A stretch of 13,668 nucleotides of DNA from Acholeplasmataceae bacterium UBA6235 (GCA_002441525.1 DJWH01000009.1:1-13668), one strand, 5' to 3'; shown: positions 1 to 7,156, numbered from the stretch's first letter. Numbers and translations: made by a program. The notes: generated by a model not told the origin, from the letters alone.

Positions 1-209
1 GAAGAAGCAATCTTATAATAAGCAGTGTTATCCAAAAAGGTCTTTTCAACCAAATGGTACTGTTGAAAGGTATCCATGATACGGTACACAGTAGATAAAT
101 TCATCGAACCAAGGGGCAGTTTTGCATAAATCATTTCAGCGGATAATGGTGCCTTTTGTTTTTGCATGAATGATAACAATTGTTGACGTTGTTTTGTCAT
201 TTTTAACAT
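1..209 (-). CDS. Fur-family metal regulator, probably Zur (N-terminal part; gene cut by window edge)
   Basis: About 69 N-terminal residues are visible; the rest lies outside the window. The start is taken at the ATG at 209, which lies 1 nt after the znuB stop, with an AAAGG about 11 nt upstream inside znuB. A second ATG at 200 (MTKQRQ...) is possible. The visible part is the winged-helix DNA-binding domain of the Fur family: MTKQRQQLL for the first helix, then SAEMIYAKL, then the recognition-helix signature LSTVYRIMDTF, followed by the wing strand. The metal-binding and dimerisation domain is not visible, so Zur, Fur, PerR and Mur cannot be separated by residues. Zur is inferred because the gene is the last visible member of a zinc-type ABC transporter operon whose promoter carries a Fur-type inverted repeat. 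If so, it represses its own operon when zinc is sufficient. Confidence 0.88.
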   Translation of the reverse strand, partial: MLKMTKQRQQLLSFMQKQKAPLSAEMIYAKLPLGSMNLSTVYRIMDTFQQYHLVEKTFLDNTAYYKIAS

Positions 210-210
210 G

Positions 211-1020
211 TCAGTCACGACCTTTCAATTTGGTATAAGAAAATAATGTCATAAATAGTATACCATGAACCACGATGATGGTTGAACCCGCTGGAATACC
301 TAAGAAATGCGCGAACATAATACCCGAAATACTCACCACTGCGTTGATGATCAAACCTCGAACCACCATTTGTTTAAAACTCTTTGAAATCATCTGTGAA
401 GATACTGCTGGGAAAATGATGAAGGCTGAAATCAATAGGGTTCCGATGGTTTTAACCCCAATCACAATGATGATGGCGGTTAAAATAGCCAACGCGTAAT
501 CATAGTACGCAATCTTAATCCCAGAAAAGCGGGCATAATTATCATCAAAAGTGATGGAGAATAATTTAGCGTAACCTGAGATGATGAATCCAGAAGTTAG
601 CACCAATACAATGATTGAAACCCATATGTCCATCCAGGTGGTTGAGAAGATGGAACCGACCAACATCGATTCAATCGAGCGATTGAAACCATTGGATGTC
701 GATATTAAGATTAAACCAATCGCGAAGGAAAATGAGGATACCAAACCGATGGCAGTGTCGCCTTCAACCAGTTTATTGCGCATTAACCATTTGATAACGA
801 TGGCTGCGGCGATGACGAATGGAATGGCAACCCAAATCGGTTCTCCACCGAGTAAGACACCAATAATGATGCCAGTAAAACTGATGTGTGCTAACCCATC
901 ACCGATTAAAGATTGGTTTTTGGATACTAAGAAACTGGATATGAATCCGGTTGATAATGCTAAGGTGAGTCCGATCAACAAAGCACGAATCATGAAAGGC
1001 CATAAAAGAAAATCAAACAT
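211..1020 (-). CDS. znuB: Zinc/manganese ABC transporter permease (ABC-3 family)
   Basis: This is the membrane permease of a metal-uptake ABC transporter, moving the cation delivered by the ZnuA-like lipoprotein. It has 269 aa and about eight hydrophobic segments covering almost the whole length. The family signature GDGLAHISFTG lies at residues 40-50, and GLVSSFSFAIGLILIS and LISAFIIFPA follow. I chose the ATG at 1020 (MFDFLLW...) because an AGGAGG lies 11 nt upstream. The in-frame ATG at 1077 would add 19 polar residues, has no such site and would sit well inside znuC. The first 8 nt overlap the end of znuC, implying translational coupling. The stop is TGA, and the next gene (Fur family) starts 1 nt later. 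Metal specificity cannot be read from the permease itself; zinc is inferred from ZnuA. Confidence 0.93.
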   Translation of the reverse strand: MFDFLLWPFMIRALLIGLTLALSTGFISSFLVSKNQSLIGDGLAHISFTGIIIGVLLGGEPIWVAIPFVIAAAIVIKWLMRNKLVEGDTAIGLVSSFSFAIGLILISTSNGFNRSIESMLVGSIFSTTWMDIWVSIIVLVLTSGFIISGYAKLFSITFDDNYARFSGIKIAYYDYALAILTAIIIVIGVKTIGTLLISAFIIFPAVSSQMISKSFKQMVVRGLIINAVVSISGIMFAHFLGIPAGSTIIVVHGILFMTLFSYTKLKGRD

Positions 1021-1672
1021 GGTGATGATGACCTCCTTTTTTGTGACCCAACAATTGGTATTGTTCGAATGTACCAAAGAATTTGACCACTTGATCCAAC
1101 TCTAAAATCCTTGAACCATGGCGTAACCCGTCACTGAGGTCATGGGTTACATGGATGATGGTCATCCCATTGTCGTTGAGTTTTTCAATATAAGCGTAGA
1201 AGAATTTTCTAAATTCAGGGTCTAAAGCGGAAGTGGGTTCATCTAAAATCAACACATCTGGATTGGATAATAACGCTCTAATGATGTAGACACGTTGTTG
1301 TTCACCACCCGAAAGTTTGCGCATCGGATGATACATCAATTCAAGCATACCCATGTCCGATAACAGCTTTTTAATCGCTTCATCGGTGGGTTTTTTCGCA
1401 TTTGAAAATTTCAATACTTCATACACATTGGCAGGTAATTGTGCACTTTGAGATAAGTGCTGTGGTAAATAGCCAAAAACCACAGGGGCAATGATTAGTT
1501 TGCCCTGTGATGGTTTTTGTAAGTTGGTTAATAATTTAATAAGGGTGGTTTTGCCTGAACCATTGGGTCCAATGATATTCAGGTAATCGCCTTTGTTCAC
1601 ATAAAAGTTGATGTCTGACAGTACTACCGACTGTCCATATTCAACTTTTAAATGCTCGGCTTCAATGATCAT
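1013..1672 (-). CDS. znuC: Zinc/manganese ABC transporter ATP-binding protein
   Basis: Cytoplasmic ATPase energising the ZnuAB-type metal importer. All nucleotide-binding motifs are intact: Walker A GPNGSGKTT at residues 35-43, Q-loop around Q71, ABC signature LSGGEQQR at 120-127, Walker B VLILDEP at 140-146, D-loop SALD at 148-151 and switch histidine in IIHVTHD (H177). The length (219 aa) is slightly short for ZnuC/MntA-type ATPases, which often carry extra C-terminal sequence. The start ATG is 1 nt after the znuA stop, with GAGG inside the last znuA codons. The C-terminus is GGHHHHV; these codons are also the ribosome-binding site and spacer of znuB (AGGAGG, then CATCATCACC), so the His tail may only reflect the junction. 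It may also bind metal, which is untested. Confidence 0.94.
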   Translation of the reverse strand: MIIEAEHLKVEYGQSVVLSDINFYVNKGDYLNIIGPNGSGKTTLIKLLTNLQKPSQGKLIIAPVVFGYLPQHLSQSAQLPANVYEVLKFSNAKKPTDEAIKKLLSDMGMLELMYHPMRKLSGGEQQRVYIIRALLSNPDVLILDEPTSALDPEFRKFFYAYIEKLNDNGMTIIHVTHDLSDGLRHGSRILELDQVVKFFGTFEQYQLLGHKKGGHHHHV

Positions 1673-1673
1673 G

Positions 1674-2606
1674 TTATAAGACCTCGTCCGTAAATGTTAA
1701 GCTGATATTGTTGTAGTTTTCAGTCCAAAGTTCAAGCAATGTGGTTTTCGCTTTGTATTGGTCTTTAGTTACATTGTGCATGCTGTAAAGCGGCAATAAT
1801 ACTATATCATAATTGTATGCAGATTTTAAGTCACTTTTAATGGTATTGACAACGGTCATAGATTCAAAAGGATCATAATACACATAATCAGCACCAGCGG
1901 TACGAATCGCTTCAATCATTTGAGAAATCTGTGCAGAAGTTGGGTCAGCATCTGGACTAAATGATTCGGTTAGACTAATGATATTGAGTCCAAATTCCTC
2001 ATTTAATGAACTAAATACATTGTGCCCTACAAAATAAATCGGACGAGATTCTGGGTTCTTAATGCTCAAAAACTGTGCACGAATCGCTTTTAATTCGTTT
2101 TTTAATGTTTCAGCGTTCGCTGTATAAATTGCTTCGTTTTCAGGATCAATTTGGATGATGCTTTGTAAAACAGCTTCAACCATATGGACTTGTGTGTGTA
2201 CGGATACCCAATAATGAACATCATGTTCATGGTCATGATCGTGTTCTTCTAGTGGTTCATCAGGATGAGCTGCTTCGTGGATTTCTTCCGTTAGAACTTC
2301 TAAATCAACCGCGATGACTTCGCTGTCAATGATATCCTGAGCCCATGTTTCAAGTTCAATGGATGTGTATATAAATAATTTAGCTTGGTTGATTTGAATA
2401 ACTTGACGAGACGTTGGTTCAAAGTCATGGGCTTCAACCCCTGGGGGTAAAATCATGGTGTAAGTTAAATCTTGATCCCCGACAATCGCTTTAACCATAT
2501 CGTATTGGGGGTATAAAGTAACCACAATGTCGTATTTTTGTGGCTGGCACGCACTGAGGATGAGTGTCGCGAGTAAAACAGGTAAAACCATCAATAATTT
2601 TTTCAT
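1674..2606 (-). CDS. znuA: Zinc-type metal-binding lipoprotein of ABC transporter (ZnuA/TroA family)
   Basis: Surface lipoprotein that captures the metal ion for the ZnuBC transporter. Residues 1-20 form a lipoprotein signal peptide: MKK, a hydrophobic stretch, and lipobox LSAC with C20 as the lipidated cysteine. The rest (310 aa in all) fits the cluster A-I/TroA fold. Likely metal ligands are H60 (in GVEAHDFEP), H131 (in VHYWVS) and H195 (in FVGHNVFSSL), with an acidic residue such as D245 (YYDPFES) as a possible fourth. Between H60 and H131 is a His/Asp/Glu-rich loop (residues 110-131, with HDHDHEHDVH). Such loops are typical of zinc-specific members and usually absent from manganese-specific ones. 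The ribosome-binding site AAAGGAG lies 10 nt before the ATG. It is the first gene of the operon, directly after the candidate Zur-controlled promoter. Confidence 0.93.
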   Translation of the reverse strand: MKKLLMVLPVLLATLILSACQPQKYDIVVTLYPQYDMVKAIVGDQDLTYTMILPPGVEAHDFEPTSRQVIQINQAKLFIYTSIELETWAQDIIDSEVIAVDLEVLTEEIHEAAHPDEPLEEHDHDHEHDVHYWVSVHTQVHMVEAVLQSIIQIDPENEAIYTANAETLKNELKAIRAQFLSIKNPESRPIYFVGHNVFSSLNEEFGLNIISLTESFSPDADPTSAQISQMIEAIRTAGADYVYYDPFESMTVVNTIKSDLKSAYNYDIVLLPLYSMHNVTKDQYKAKTTLLELWTENYNNISLTFTDEVL

Positions 2607-2636
2607 AGATACAAAACTCCTTTGTTTACATCACCC

Positions 2637-2665
2637 ATTATAGCACCAAATATTTTAATTGCAAA
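2637..2665 (-). promoter_or_regulatory. Promoter of the znuACB-fur operon (extended -10)
   Basis: Read on the minus strand, TATAAT at 2642-2637 is preceded by TGC, giving an extended -10 element. A -35-like TTTGCA at 2665-2660 lies 17 nt upstream. The predicted transcription start near 2630 gives a leader of roughly 24 nt that contains the AAAGGAG of znuA. The -35 is a weak match to TTGACA, which the TGn extension may offset. Confidence 0.7.
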
Positions 2666-2674
2666 TAGTTTGCA
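2660..2674. promoter_or_regulatory. Candidate Zur/Fur-family operator (15-bp inverted repeat)
   Basis: TGCAAATAGTTTGCA is an inverted repeat with perfect 6-bp arms (TGCAAA/TTTGCA). It also fits the 7-1-7 layout typical of Fur-family boxes, with one mismatched pair. It covers the -35 of the znu promoter, where a bound repressor would exclude RNA polymerase. The operon encodes a Fur-family protein, as expected for autoregulation. The motif is not the Bacillus Zur box (TCGTAATNATTACGA), so the assignment rests on geometry and position only. Confidence 0.55.
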
Positions 2675-2706
2675 TTCGCATTTTTCAATCAAATTACAAT
2701 TTTTAT

Positions 2707-2736
2707 TTGATATGGAAGCCTATATTATGATATAAT
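2707..2736 (+). promoter_or_regulatory. Promoter of the rimP-nusA-infB operon (extended -10)
   Basis: TTGATA at 2707-2712 and TATAAT at 2731-2736 are separated by 18 nt, and TGA directly before the -10 makes it an extended -10. Transcription would start near 2743, leaving a leader of about 59 nt before rimP. It is divergent from the znu promoter; the two -35 boxes are about 40 bp apart. Confidence 0.72.
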
Positions 2737-2750
2737 ATGAGCCGTAAAGG

Positions 2751-2776
2751 TGAGTGGATTAGGTTCCACTCATTTT
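2751..2776 (+). promoter_or_regulatory. Leader hairpin of the rimP-nusA operon (possible attenuator or 5' stabiliser)
   Basis: TGAGTGGA (2751-2758) and TCCACTCA (2765-2772) form a perfect 8-bp stem closed by a 6-nt loop, TTAGGT, followed by TTTTATTA. The hairpin begins only about 8 nt after the predicted transcription start and ends about 18 nt before the rimP ribosome-binding site. The U-run is short, so termination would be weak. The right arm can also pair over 5 bp (ACTCA with TGAGT at 2793-2797) with the AGGTGAGT ribosome-binding region of rimP. The structure is seen; its function is inferred. Confidence 0.45.
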
Positions 2777-2801
2777 ATTAGTCAAAAGTAGGTGAGTAAA
2801 A

Positions 2802-3242
2802 ATGGACTTAAAGCAATTAGAACCAATCATAGAATCCGTACTGAAGAATCATCAATTGTCCTTATACAGTTTAAAAACAAAAAAGGAATTTGGTGAACAC
2901 ATCCTAGAAATCTTGGTGGATGGGGATGACCTATCGAGTGACCACCTAGGGGTCGTGAATACCGAAATCAGTGAAGCACTCTCTGATGACTTATTCGATC
3001 CAGACTATTTCTTAGAAGTATCCTCACCTGGGGCAGAACGACCGATTCGAAATGAACAAGAAGTCGAAAAAGCCATCGGGAAATATGTGCACATTGAAAC
3101 CCCTGAGTTGAATAGCGATGGCTATTTATTGGATTTCAAAGCAGGCATCATCACTTTCCAAATCAATTTAAAGGGACGACTTAAAAAGGTTGAAATCCCT
3201 TATACAACCGTTAAATCCATGCGTTTAGCGATCAAGTTTTAG
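2802..3242 (+). CDS. rimP: Ribosome maturation factor RimP
   Basis: Cytoplasmic factor needed for maturation of the 30S ribosomal subunit. The 146-aa length is normal for the family. The N-terminal alpha/beta domain (about residues 1-80) contains the family hallmark EVSSPGAERPIR, and the C-terminal part (about 85-146) fits the SH3-like RimP domain. The ATG at 2802 has AGGTGA about 6-8 nt upstream. It is the first gene of the conserved rimP-nusA-ylxR-ylxQ-infB-rbfA cluster. Its last codons carry the start of the AGGAGG used by nusA, so the two genes are tightly linked (16 nt apart). Confidence 0.95.
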   Translation: MDLKQLEPIIESVLKNHQLSLYSLKTKKEFGEHILEILVDGDDLSSDHLGVVNTEISEALSDDLFDPDYFLEVSSPGAERPIRNEQEVEKAIGKYVHIETPELNSDGYLLDFKAGIITFQINLKGRLKKVEIPYTTVKSMRLAIKF

Positions 3243-3258
3243 GAGGAATGAAACGAAA

Positions 3259-4335
3259 ATGGTAAGCAAAGAGTTTTTTAGATTGTTAGAAGTCATCGCA
3301 GAAGAACGTGGTATCTCTGTTGACCTCATTACAGATGCATTTATTAAAGGTATGGTCGTCGCTTTTAAGAAGAGTAAAGGACATACGTCTTGTCGTGTTG
3401 AACTTAACCCAGATAAGAATGAAATCTTGGTATTTGAACAACACCTCGTCGTACCTGATGAAGGGTATGATTTAGAAGCTGACCCAACACTGAAACAAAT
3501 GAAGCTCAGTGAAGCGAAACAACGCAAGAATAGAATTAAAGTAGGGGATATATTAGAAGAATCCATCAACCCGAAAGAATTCTCACAAACCGCCGTTGTC
3601 AACTTAAAGAATGTATTGAATCAAAACTTGAAGAACATTGAAAAGGAAAATGTCTATCAATTCTTCAAAGCAAAAGAAAAAGAAATGGTGATTGCGAAAG
3701 TCATCGGTGAAGATGAAGAATACTACCGATTAGACTTAGGCAAAGAACTCACCACGTTGTTGCCAAAAAGAGAAGCACTACCAACCGACAAGTTTGTGGT
3801 AGGTGAATCGATTAAGGTGTACATTGCGAGTGTTGAGATGAAGACCAAAGGCCCTAAAGTCTTGGTAACCAGACTCGATAAGAGCTTAGTGACACGCTTA
3901 TTTGAAAACCTTATCCCAGAAGTCAAATCTGGTGTGGTTGAAATCATGGGTATCGCCAGAGACCCAGGTGACAGAACCAAAGTCGGTGTCATGTCGAATG
4001 ACAAGAACGTGGATGCGATTGGTGCGTGTATCGGTGAAGAATCCGCACGTATCAAAGAAATCGTTCGTGCCTTGTCTGGAGAAAAAGTCGACCTATTCTT
4101 ATGGAGCACCAACGAAAGAGATCTCATTGCCAATTCCTTACAACCAGCAGAAGTCTTGGCTGTAACCCAAATCAACCCAATCAAACGTACAGCGTTAGCC
4201 ATCGTTAAAGACGATAAGTTATCCCTTGCGATTGGTAAAGGTGGACAAAACGTTAAGTTAGCAGTTCAAGCCATCAATTGGAAGATTGATATTAAGAGTG
4301 CATCCATGGCAGAAGCTGAAGGTATACTCTTCTAG
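3259..4335 (+). CDS. nusA: Transcription termination/antitermination factor NusA
   Basis: RNA-polymerase-associated factor modulating pausing, termination and antitermination. Domains in order: N-terminal polymerase-binding domain (about 1-130), S1 domain (about 137-203), KH1 (about 204-290) and KH2 (about 300-355). The length (358 aa) matches the short form of Gram-positive bacteria and mollicutes without the acidic repeats of E. coli NusA. KH2 keeps its GxxG loop as GKGG at 326-329 (LAIGKGGQNVKLA). In KH1 the expected GxxG loop reads GEES (259-262, CIGEESARI): the second glycine is lost and the usually basic or polar loop is acidic. The start has AGGAGG (3241-3246) 12 nt upstream, overlapping the rimP stop codon. 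Confidence 0.96.
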   Translation: MVSKEFFRLLEVIAEERGISVDLITDAFIKGMVVAFKKSKGHTSCRVELNPDKNEILVFEQHLVVPDEGYDLEADPTLKQMKLSEAKQRKNRIKVGDILEESINPKEFSQTAVVNLKNVLNQNLKNIEKENVYQFFKAKEKEMVIAKVIGEDEEYYRLDLGKELTTLLPKREALPTDKFVVGESIKVYIASVEMKTKGPKVLVTRLDKSLVTRLFENLIPEVKSGVVEIMGIARDPGDRTKVGVMSNDKNVDAIGACIGEESARIKEIVRALSGEKVDLFLWSTNERDLIANSLQPAEVLAVTQINPIKRTALAIVKDDKLSLAIGKGGQNVKLAVQAINWKIDIKSASMAEAEGILF

Positions 4336-4347
4336 TGGAGGTTTCTC

Positions 4348-4617
4348 ATGAAAGAAAAGAAAGTGCCGATGCGTACCTGCGTCGTGACCAAAGAAGTTAG
4401 ACCCAAAAAAGACCTCATCCGTGTGGTCGCTACCCAAGATGGGCAAGTGTCTGTGGATGTTAAAGGCAAAGCCAATGGCCGTGGTGCTTATTTAATCCTT
4501 TCTAAAGAAGTGATTGAAAAAGCAAGAAAGTCAAAAGCTTTAGATAAAAAATTAGAAGTAACTGTACCAGAGGCTATTTACGATACCTTGTTATCGTTGG
4601 TAGAAGCCAATGCCTAA
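4348..4617 (+). CDS. ylxR: YlxR family RNA-binding protein (DUF448; RnpM)
   Basis: Small (89 aa) basic protein of the YlxR/DUF448 family, found almost always between nusA and infB in Gram-positive bacteria. The hallmarks are MRTCVVTKEVRPKKDLIRVV near the N-terminus (cf. RxCvvt...kkeLiRvv) and NGRGAYL around residues 48-54. In Bacillus the family has been reported to bind the RNase P RNA and modulate its activity (name RnpM); this is family knowledge and not visible here. The ribosome-binding site GGAGG (about 4338-4342) is 6 nt before the ATG. The gene overlaps ylxQ by 8 nt. Confidence 0.93.
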   Translation: MKEKKVPMRTCVVTKEVRPKKDLIRVVATQDGQVSVDVKGKANGRGAYLILSKEVIEKARKSKALDKKLEVTVPEAIYDTLLSLVEANA

Positions 4618-4888
4618 TCGATTGGGTTTAGCCCAAGTCGCAGGCAAGGTTAAATCTGGCACAGATTTCACAGTCGAAGCCATTCGTAACAAACAAGCCA
4701 AACTCGTCTTTTTAGCATCCGATGCGTCGGATAATACGAAAAAACGTGTATTGGATAAAGCCCGTTTCTACGAAGTGCCTGTACTGGAAATATTTGATAC
4801 GGCTACGCTATCCAAAGCGGTTGGAAAAAACAACATCAAGGCTTTAGCATTGACCGATCAAGGGTTTGCCAATATGTTTAAAAAATAG
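4610..4888 (+). CDS. ylxQ: YlxQ, L7Ae-family ribosomal-protein-like RNA-binding protein
   Basis: A 92-aa protein of the L7Ae/L30e superfamily, which binds kink-turn RNAs. It has the expected opening [22 protein letters not shown], followed by [11 protein letters not shown] (the beta strand and conserved region), a central helix with [10 protein letters not shown], and [18 protein letters not shown]. The ATG overlaps the last 8 nt of ylxR. No strong ribosome-binding site is visible (only GGTAGAAG), so expression probably depends on translational coupling to ylxR. The exact role of bacterial YlxQ is not settled; ribosome or RNase P association is inferred from its family and position. Confidence 0.92.
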   Translation: MPNRLGLAQVAGKVKSGTDFTVEAIRNKQAKLVFLASDASDNTKKRVLDKARFYEVPVLEIFDTATLSKAVGKNNIKALALTDQGFANMFKK

Positions 4889-4902
4889 AAGGAAGTGATG
4901 AT

Positions 4903-6729
4903 ATGAACAAACGTCCTAATTCAAAGAAAAATGAATCTAGAACGTCGAACATACCAAGAAGAGACGCCAACGTCGTTCGTGGTAAAACGATTATTTACAA
5001 GCCAAACATGAAAGTATCAGAAGTGGCTGAAGGGTTAGGCATTTCGAATGCTGAAATCATTAAAAAGCTCATGATGCTCGGGGTGATGACCTCTGTGAAC
5101 CAGTCGATTGACCGTGATACGATTGAACTCATCTCCGAAGATATGGGATTTAAAATCCAAGACGAAGTGATTACCGATATTACCCGTTTTGATGAAATGA
5201 AGTTTGAAGACGCCGCTGAAGATTTGGTGAAACGTGCACCAATCGTGACCATCATGGGTCACGTTGACCACGGTAAAACCACCTTATTGGATACCATTCG
5301 CCACACCCGTGTAGTCGCTGGTGAAGCCGGTGGTATTACACAGCACATTGGTGCTTACCAAGTAGAACGTAATGGTGAAAAAATCACCTTTATCGATACC
5401 CCAGGACATGCAGCATTTACTGAAATGCGTGCACGTGGGGCGAAAGTCACCGATTTATGTATTTTGGTGGTTGCTGCCGATGACGGCGTGATGCCACAAA
5501 CGGTAGAAGCACTTGAACATGCGAAAGCAGCCCAAGTACCAATCATCGTTGCAGTCAATAAAATGGATAAGCCACAAGCCAACCCAGAATTGGTGATGAC
5601 GGAATTATCTAATTTAGGATTGATTCCAGAAGCATGGGGTGGTAATACACCTTATGTTGAAGTCTCTGCCCTTAAAGGTAAAGGCATAGACACTTTATTG
5701 GATGTCATCCAATTGGTTTCTGAAATTGAAGATTTGAAAGCCAACCCGAACCGTCTTGCCAGTGGTACTGTCATTGAAGCCAGACTGGATAAAGGTAGAG
5801 GCATTGTTACCACTGTCATCGTTACCAACGGGACATTAAAAGTCGGTGACAACGTGGTCGCAGGGAATACCTATGGTAAGATTCGTACCATGAATGACGA
5901 CACCAAACGTCGTTATGACGAAGCCATCCCAGGTCAACCTGTGGAAATCACTGGTTTATTTGATATGCCTGAAGCGGGCGATATCTTCGTCGCGTTGAGC
6001 GATGAAAGACAAGCGCGTCAAATTGCTGAAGAACGCCAAGCACGTCAACGTGAAGGCGAAATGGCAAAACAAAAGAAAGCTTCTTTAAAATCCATGATGG
6101 AACAAGCAGAAGCGGAACAAAAAGAATTGGTACTCATCATCAAAGGGGATACCCAAGGGTCGATTGAAGCGTTGAAAGGCTCACTTGAAAAACTCGATAT
6201 TGAAGGCTTACACGTCAATGTCATTCGTTCTTCAGTCGGTGCCATCACCGAAAGTGATGTATCTTTAGCCAGTGCATCCAACGCCATCATCATCGGGTTT
6301 AACGTTAGACCTACCAGTGTTGTTCGCGAATTCGCGAAGAGCCAAGGGGTTGAAGTGAGACTGTATAACATCATTTATAAAGCCATTGAAGACATCGAAG
6401 CAGCCTTGACAGGTATGTTAGCGCCTGAATTCGAAGAAGTGGTGACTGGACAAGCTGAAGTACGTTCCGTATTTAGAATTTCTAAAGTCGGTGCCGTTGC
6501 TGGTTGTTATGTGACCGATGGTGTCATCGAACGTAACTCATTGGTGAGAGTCATTCGTGAAGGTATCGTTGTTTATGAAGGCAAAATGGCTTCATTAAAG
6601 CGATTCAAAGACGATGCTAAAGAAGTCAAAGCTGGTTATGAATGTGGTATTTCCATTGAAAACTTTAACGATATTAAAGAAGGCGACATTATGGAAGCCT
6701 CAATTGAAAAAGAAGTGGAGCGTGGTTAA
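4903..6729 (+). CDS. infB: Translation initiation factor IF-2
   Basis: GTPase that brings initiator fMet-tRNA to the 30S subunit and promotes subunit joining. A short basic N-terminus (about 1-30) is followed by an IF2_N-like module (about 34-86, [21 protein letters not shown]). The G domain has G1 GHVDHGKT (119-126), G2 [10 protein letters not shown] (143-152), G3 DTPGH (165-169), G4 NKMD (219-222) and G5 SALKGKG (255-261). Domain II, a long linker helix ([15 protein letters not shown] region), domain III and the fMet-tRNA-binding C-terminal domain follow. At 608 aa it is far shorter than E. coli IF-2 (890 aa), as the N-terminal extension is minimal. The start has AAGGA (4889-4893), 9 nt upstream. 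It functions in the same pathway as Fmt, encoded later in the window. Confidence 0.97.
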   Translation: MNKRPNSKKNESRTSNIPRRDANVVRGKTIIYKPNMKVSEVAEGLGISNAEIIKKLMMLGVMTSVNQSIDRDTIELISEDMGFKIQDEVITDITRFDEMKFEDAAEDLVKRAPIVTIMGHVDHGKTTLLDTIRHTRVVAGEAGGITQHIGAYQVERNGEKITFIDTPGHAAFTEMRARGAKVTDLCILVVAADDGVMPQTVEALEHAKAAQVPIIVAVNKMDKPQANPELVMTELSNLGLIPEAWGGNTPYVEVSALKGKGIDTLLDVIQLVSEIEDLKANPNRLASGTVIEARLDKGRGIVTTVIVTNGTLKVGDNVVAGNTYGKIRTMNDDTKRRYDEAIPGQPVEITGLFDMPEAGDIFVALSDERQARQIAEERQARQREGEMAKQKKASLKSMMEQAEAEQKELVLIIKGDTQGSIEALKGSLEKLDIEGLHVNVIRSSVGAITESDVSLASASNAIIIGFNVRPTSVVREFAKSQGVEVRLYNIIYKAIEDIEAALTGMLAPEFEEVVTGQAEVRSVFRISKVGAVAGCYVTDGVIERNSLVRVIREGIVVYEGKMASLKRFKDDAKEVKAGYECGISIENFNDIKEGDIMEASIEKEVERG

Positions 6730-6731
6730 CT

Positions 6732-7076
6732 ATGTCAAGCATTTCCATCGAAAGATTGAATTCGTTATTCTTAAGAGAACTCGCTGTCATCATCAATCGT
6801 GAAAACAAATCCGATGTGGTGAACTACTATAATTTAACAGAAGTACGCATCACACGTGACTTGTCTTTCGCAACCGTGTTCTACACGATCTTGAATGATG
6901 ATCCAGAAGTCATCAAAGTTGCACAAGCCAACTTGGACAAAATCAACAAACAAGTGCGTAAAGAACTTGCATCTAAAGTCAACAATCTACGTAAAATGCC
7001 AGAATTGGTTTTTAAGTATGATGAAGCCTTGGCTTATGGCAACAAAATTGATAAAATTCTTAAATCCATCGAATAG
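6732..7076 (+). CDS. rbfA: Ribosome-binding factor A
   Basis: Small KH-fold protein acting in late 30S maturation near the 16S rRNA 5' helix; functionally related to RimP at the head of the same operon. The 114-aa length is normal. Recognisable family blocks are IERLNSLFLRELAVIINRE at the N-terminus, LTEVRITRDLSFATVFYTIL in the middle and KMPELVFKYDEALAYGNKID near the C-terminus. The ATG lies 2 nt after the infB stop codon. A GGAG inside the end of infB (about 6717-6720) is the likely ribosome-binding site, about 11 nt upstream. It is the last gene before the operon's terminator, whose stem begins inside the rbfA stop codon. Confidence 0.95.
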   Translation: MSSISIERLNSLFLRELAVIINRENKSDVVNYYNLTEVRITRDLSFATVFYTILNDDPEVIKVAQANLDKINKQVRKELASKVNNLRKMPELVFKYDEALAYGNKIDKILKSIE

Positions 7077-7096
7077 GACCCTACTGGGTCCTTTTT
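7075..7096 (+). terminator. Intrinsic terminator of the rimP-rbfA operon
   Basis: AGGACCC (7075-7081) pairs perfectly with GGGTCCT (7086-7092) around a TACT loop, and is followed by TTTTG. The left arm includes the last two bases of the rbfA TAG stop, so the terminator has no spacing from the gene. Confidence 0.9.
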
Positions 7097-7156
7097 GTTC
7101 TAAATACCCCCATGATTTCACATGATATTAATAAATTCAAAAAAATTCAAAAATTG

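Noticed and set aside
1021..1077. Longer znuB start at the ATG at 1077
   Set aside because: It would add 19 polar residues not expected for the family, lies deep in znuC and lacks a good ribosome-binding site; the ATG at 1020 has AGGAGG 11 nt upstream.
581..1105. 174-codon plus-strand ORF opposite znuB
   Set aside because: It is antisense to a well-supported gene, Met/Pro/Lys-rich without domain character, and has no promoter or proper ribosome-binding site; a shadow ORF.
2671..2683. Second small dyad (TGC-N4-GCA) next to the candidate Zur box
   Set aside because: The arms are only 3-4 bp and do not fit 7-1-7 geometry; not distinguishable from chance.
2607..2801. Possible riboswitch or T-box in the znuA-rimP intergenic region
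   Set aside because: Both leaders are too short (about 24 and 59 nt) and lack any conserved riboswitch or T-box element; only promoters, one operator-like repeat and a simple hairpin are visible.
3248..3265. Mini-ORF MKRKW between the AGGAGG and the nusA start
   Set aside because: Its ATG is 1 nt from the Shine-Dalgarno site, too close for efficient initiation; it overlaps the nusA start and is probably accidental.
3225..4202. Minus-strand ORFs opposite nusA (125 and 159 codons)
   Set aside because: They are antisense to a conserved gene, with composition dictated by the opposite strand and no start signals.
4898..4905. ATG at 4898 just before infB
   Set aside because: It is followed by ATA and a TGA stop; the true infB start is the ATG at 4903.
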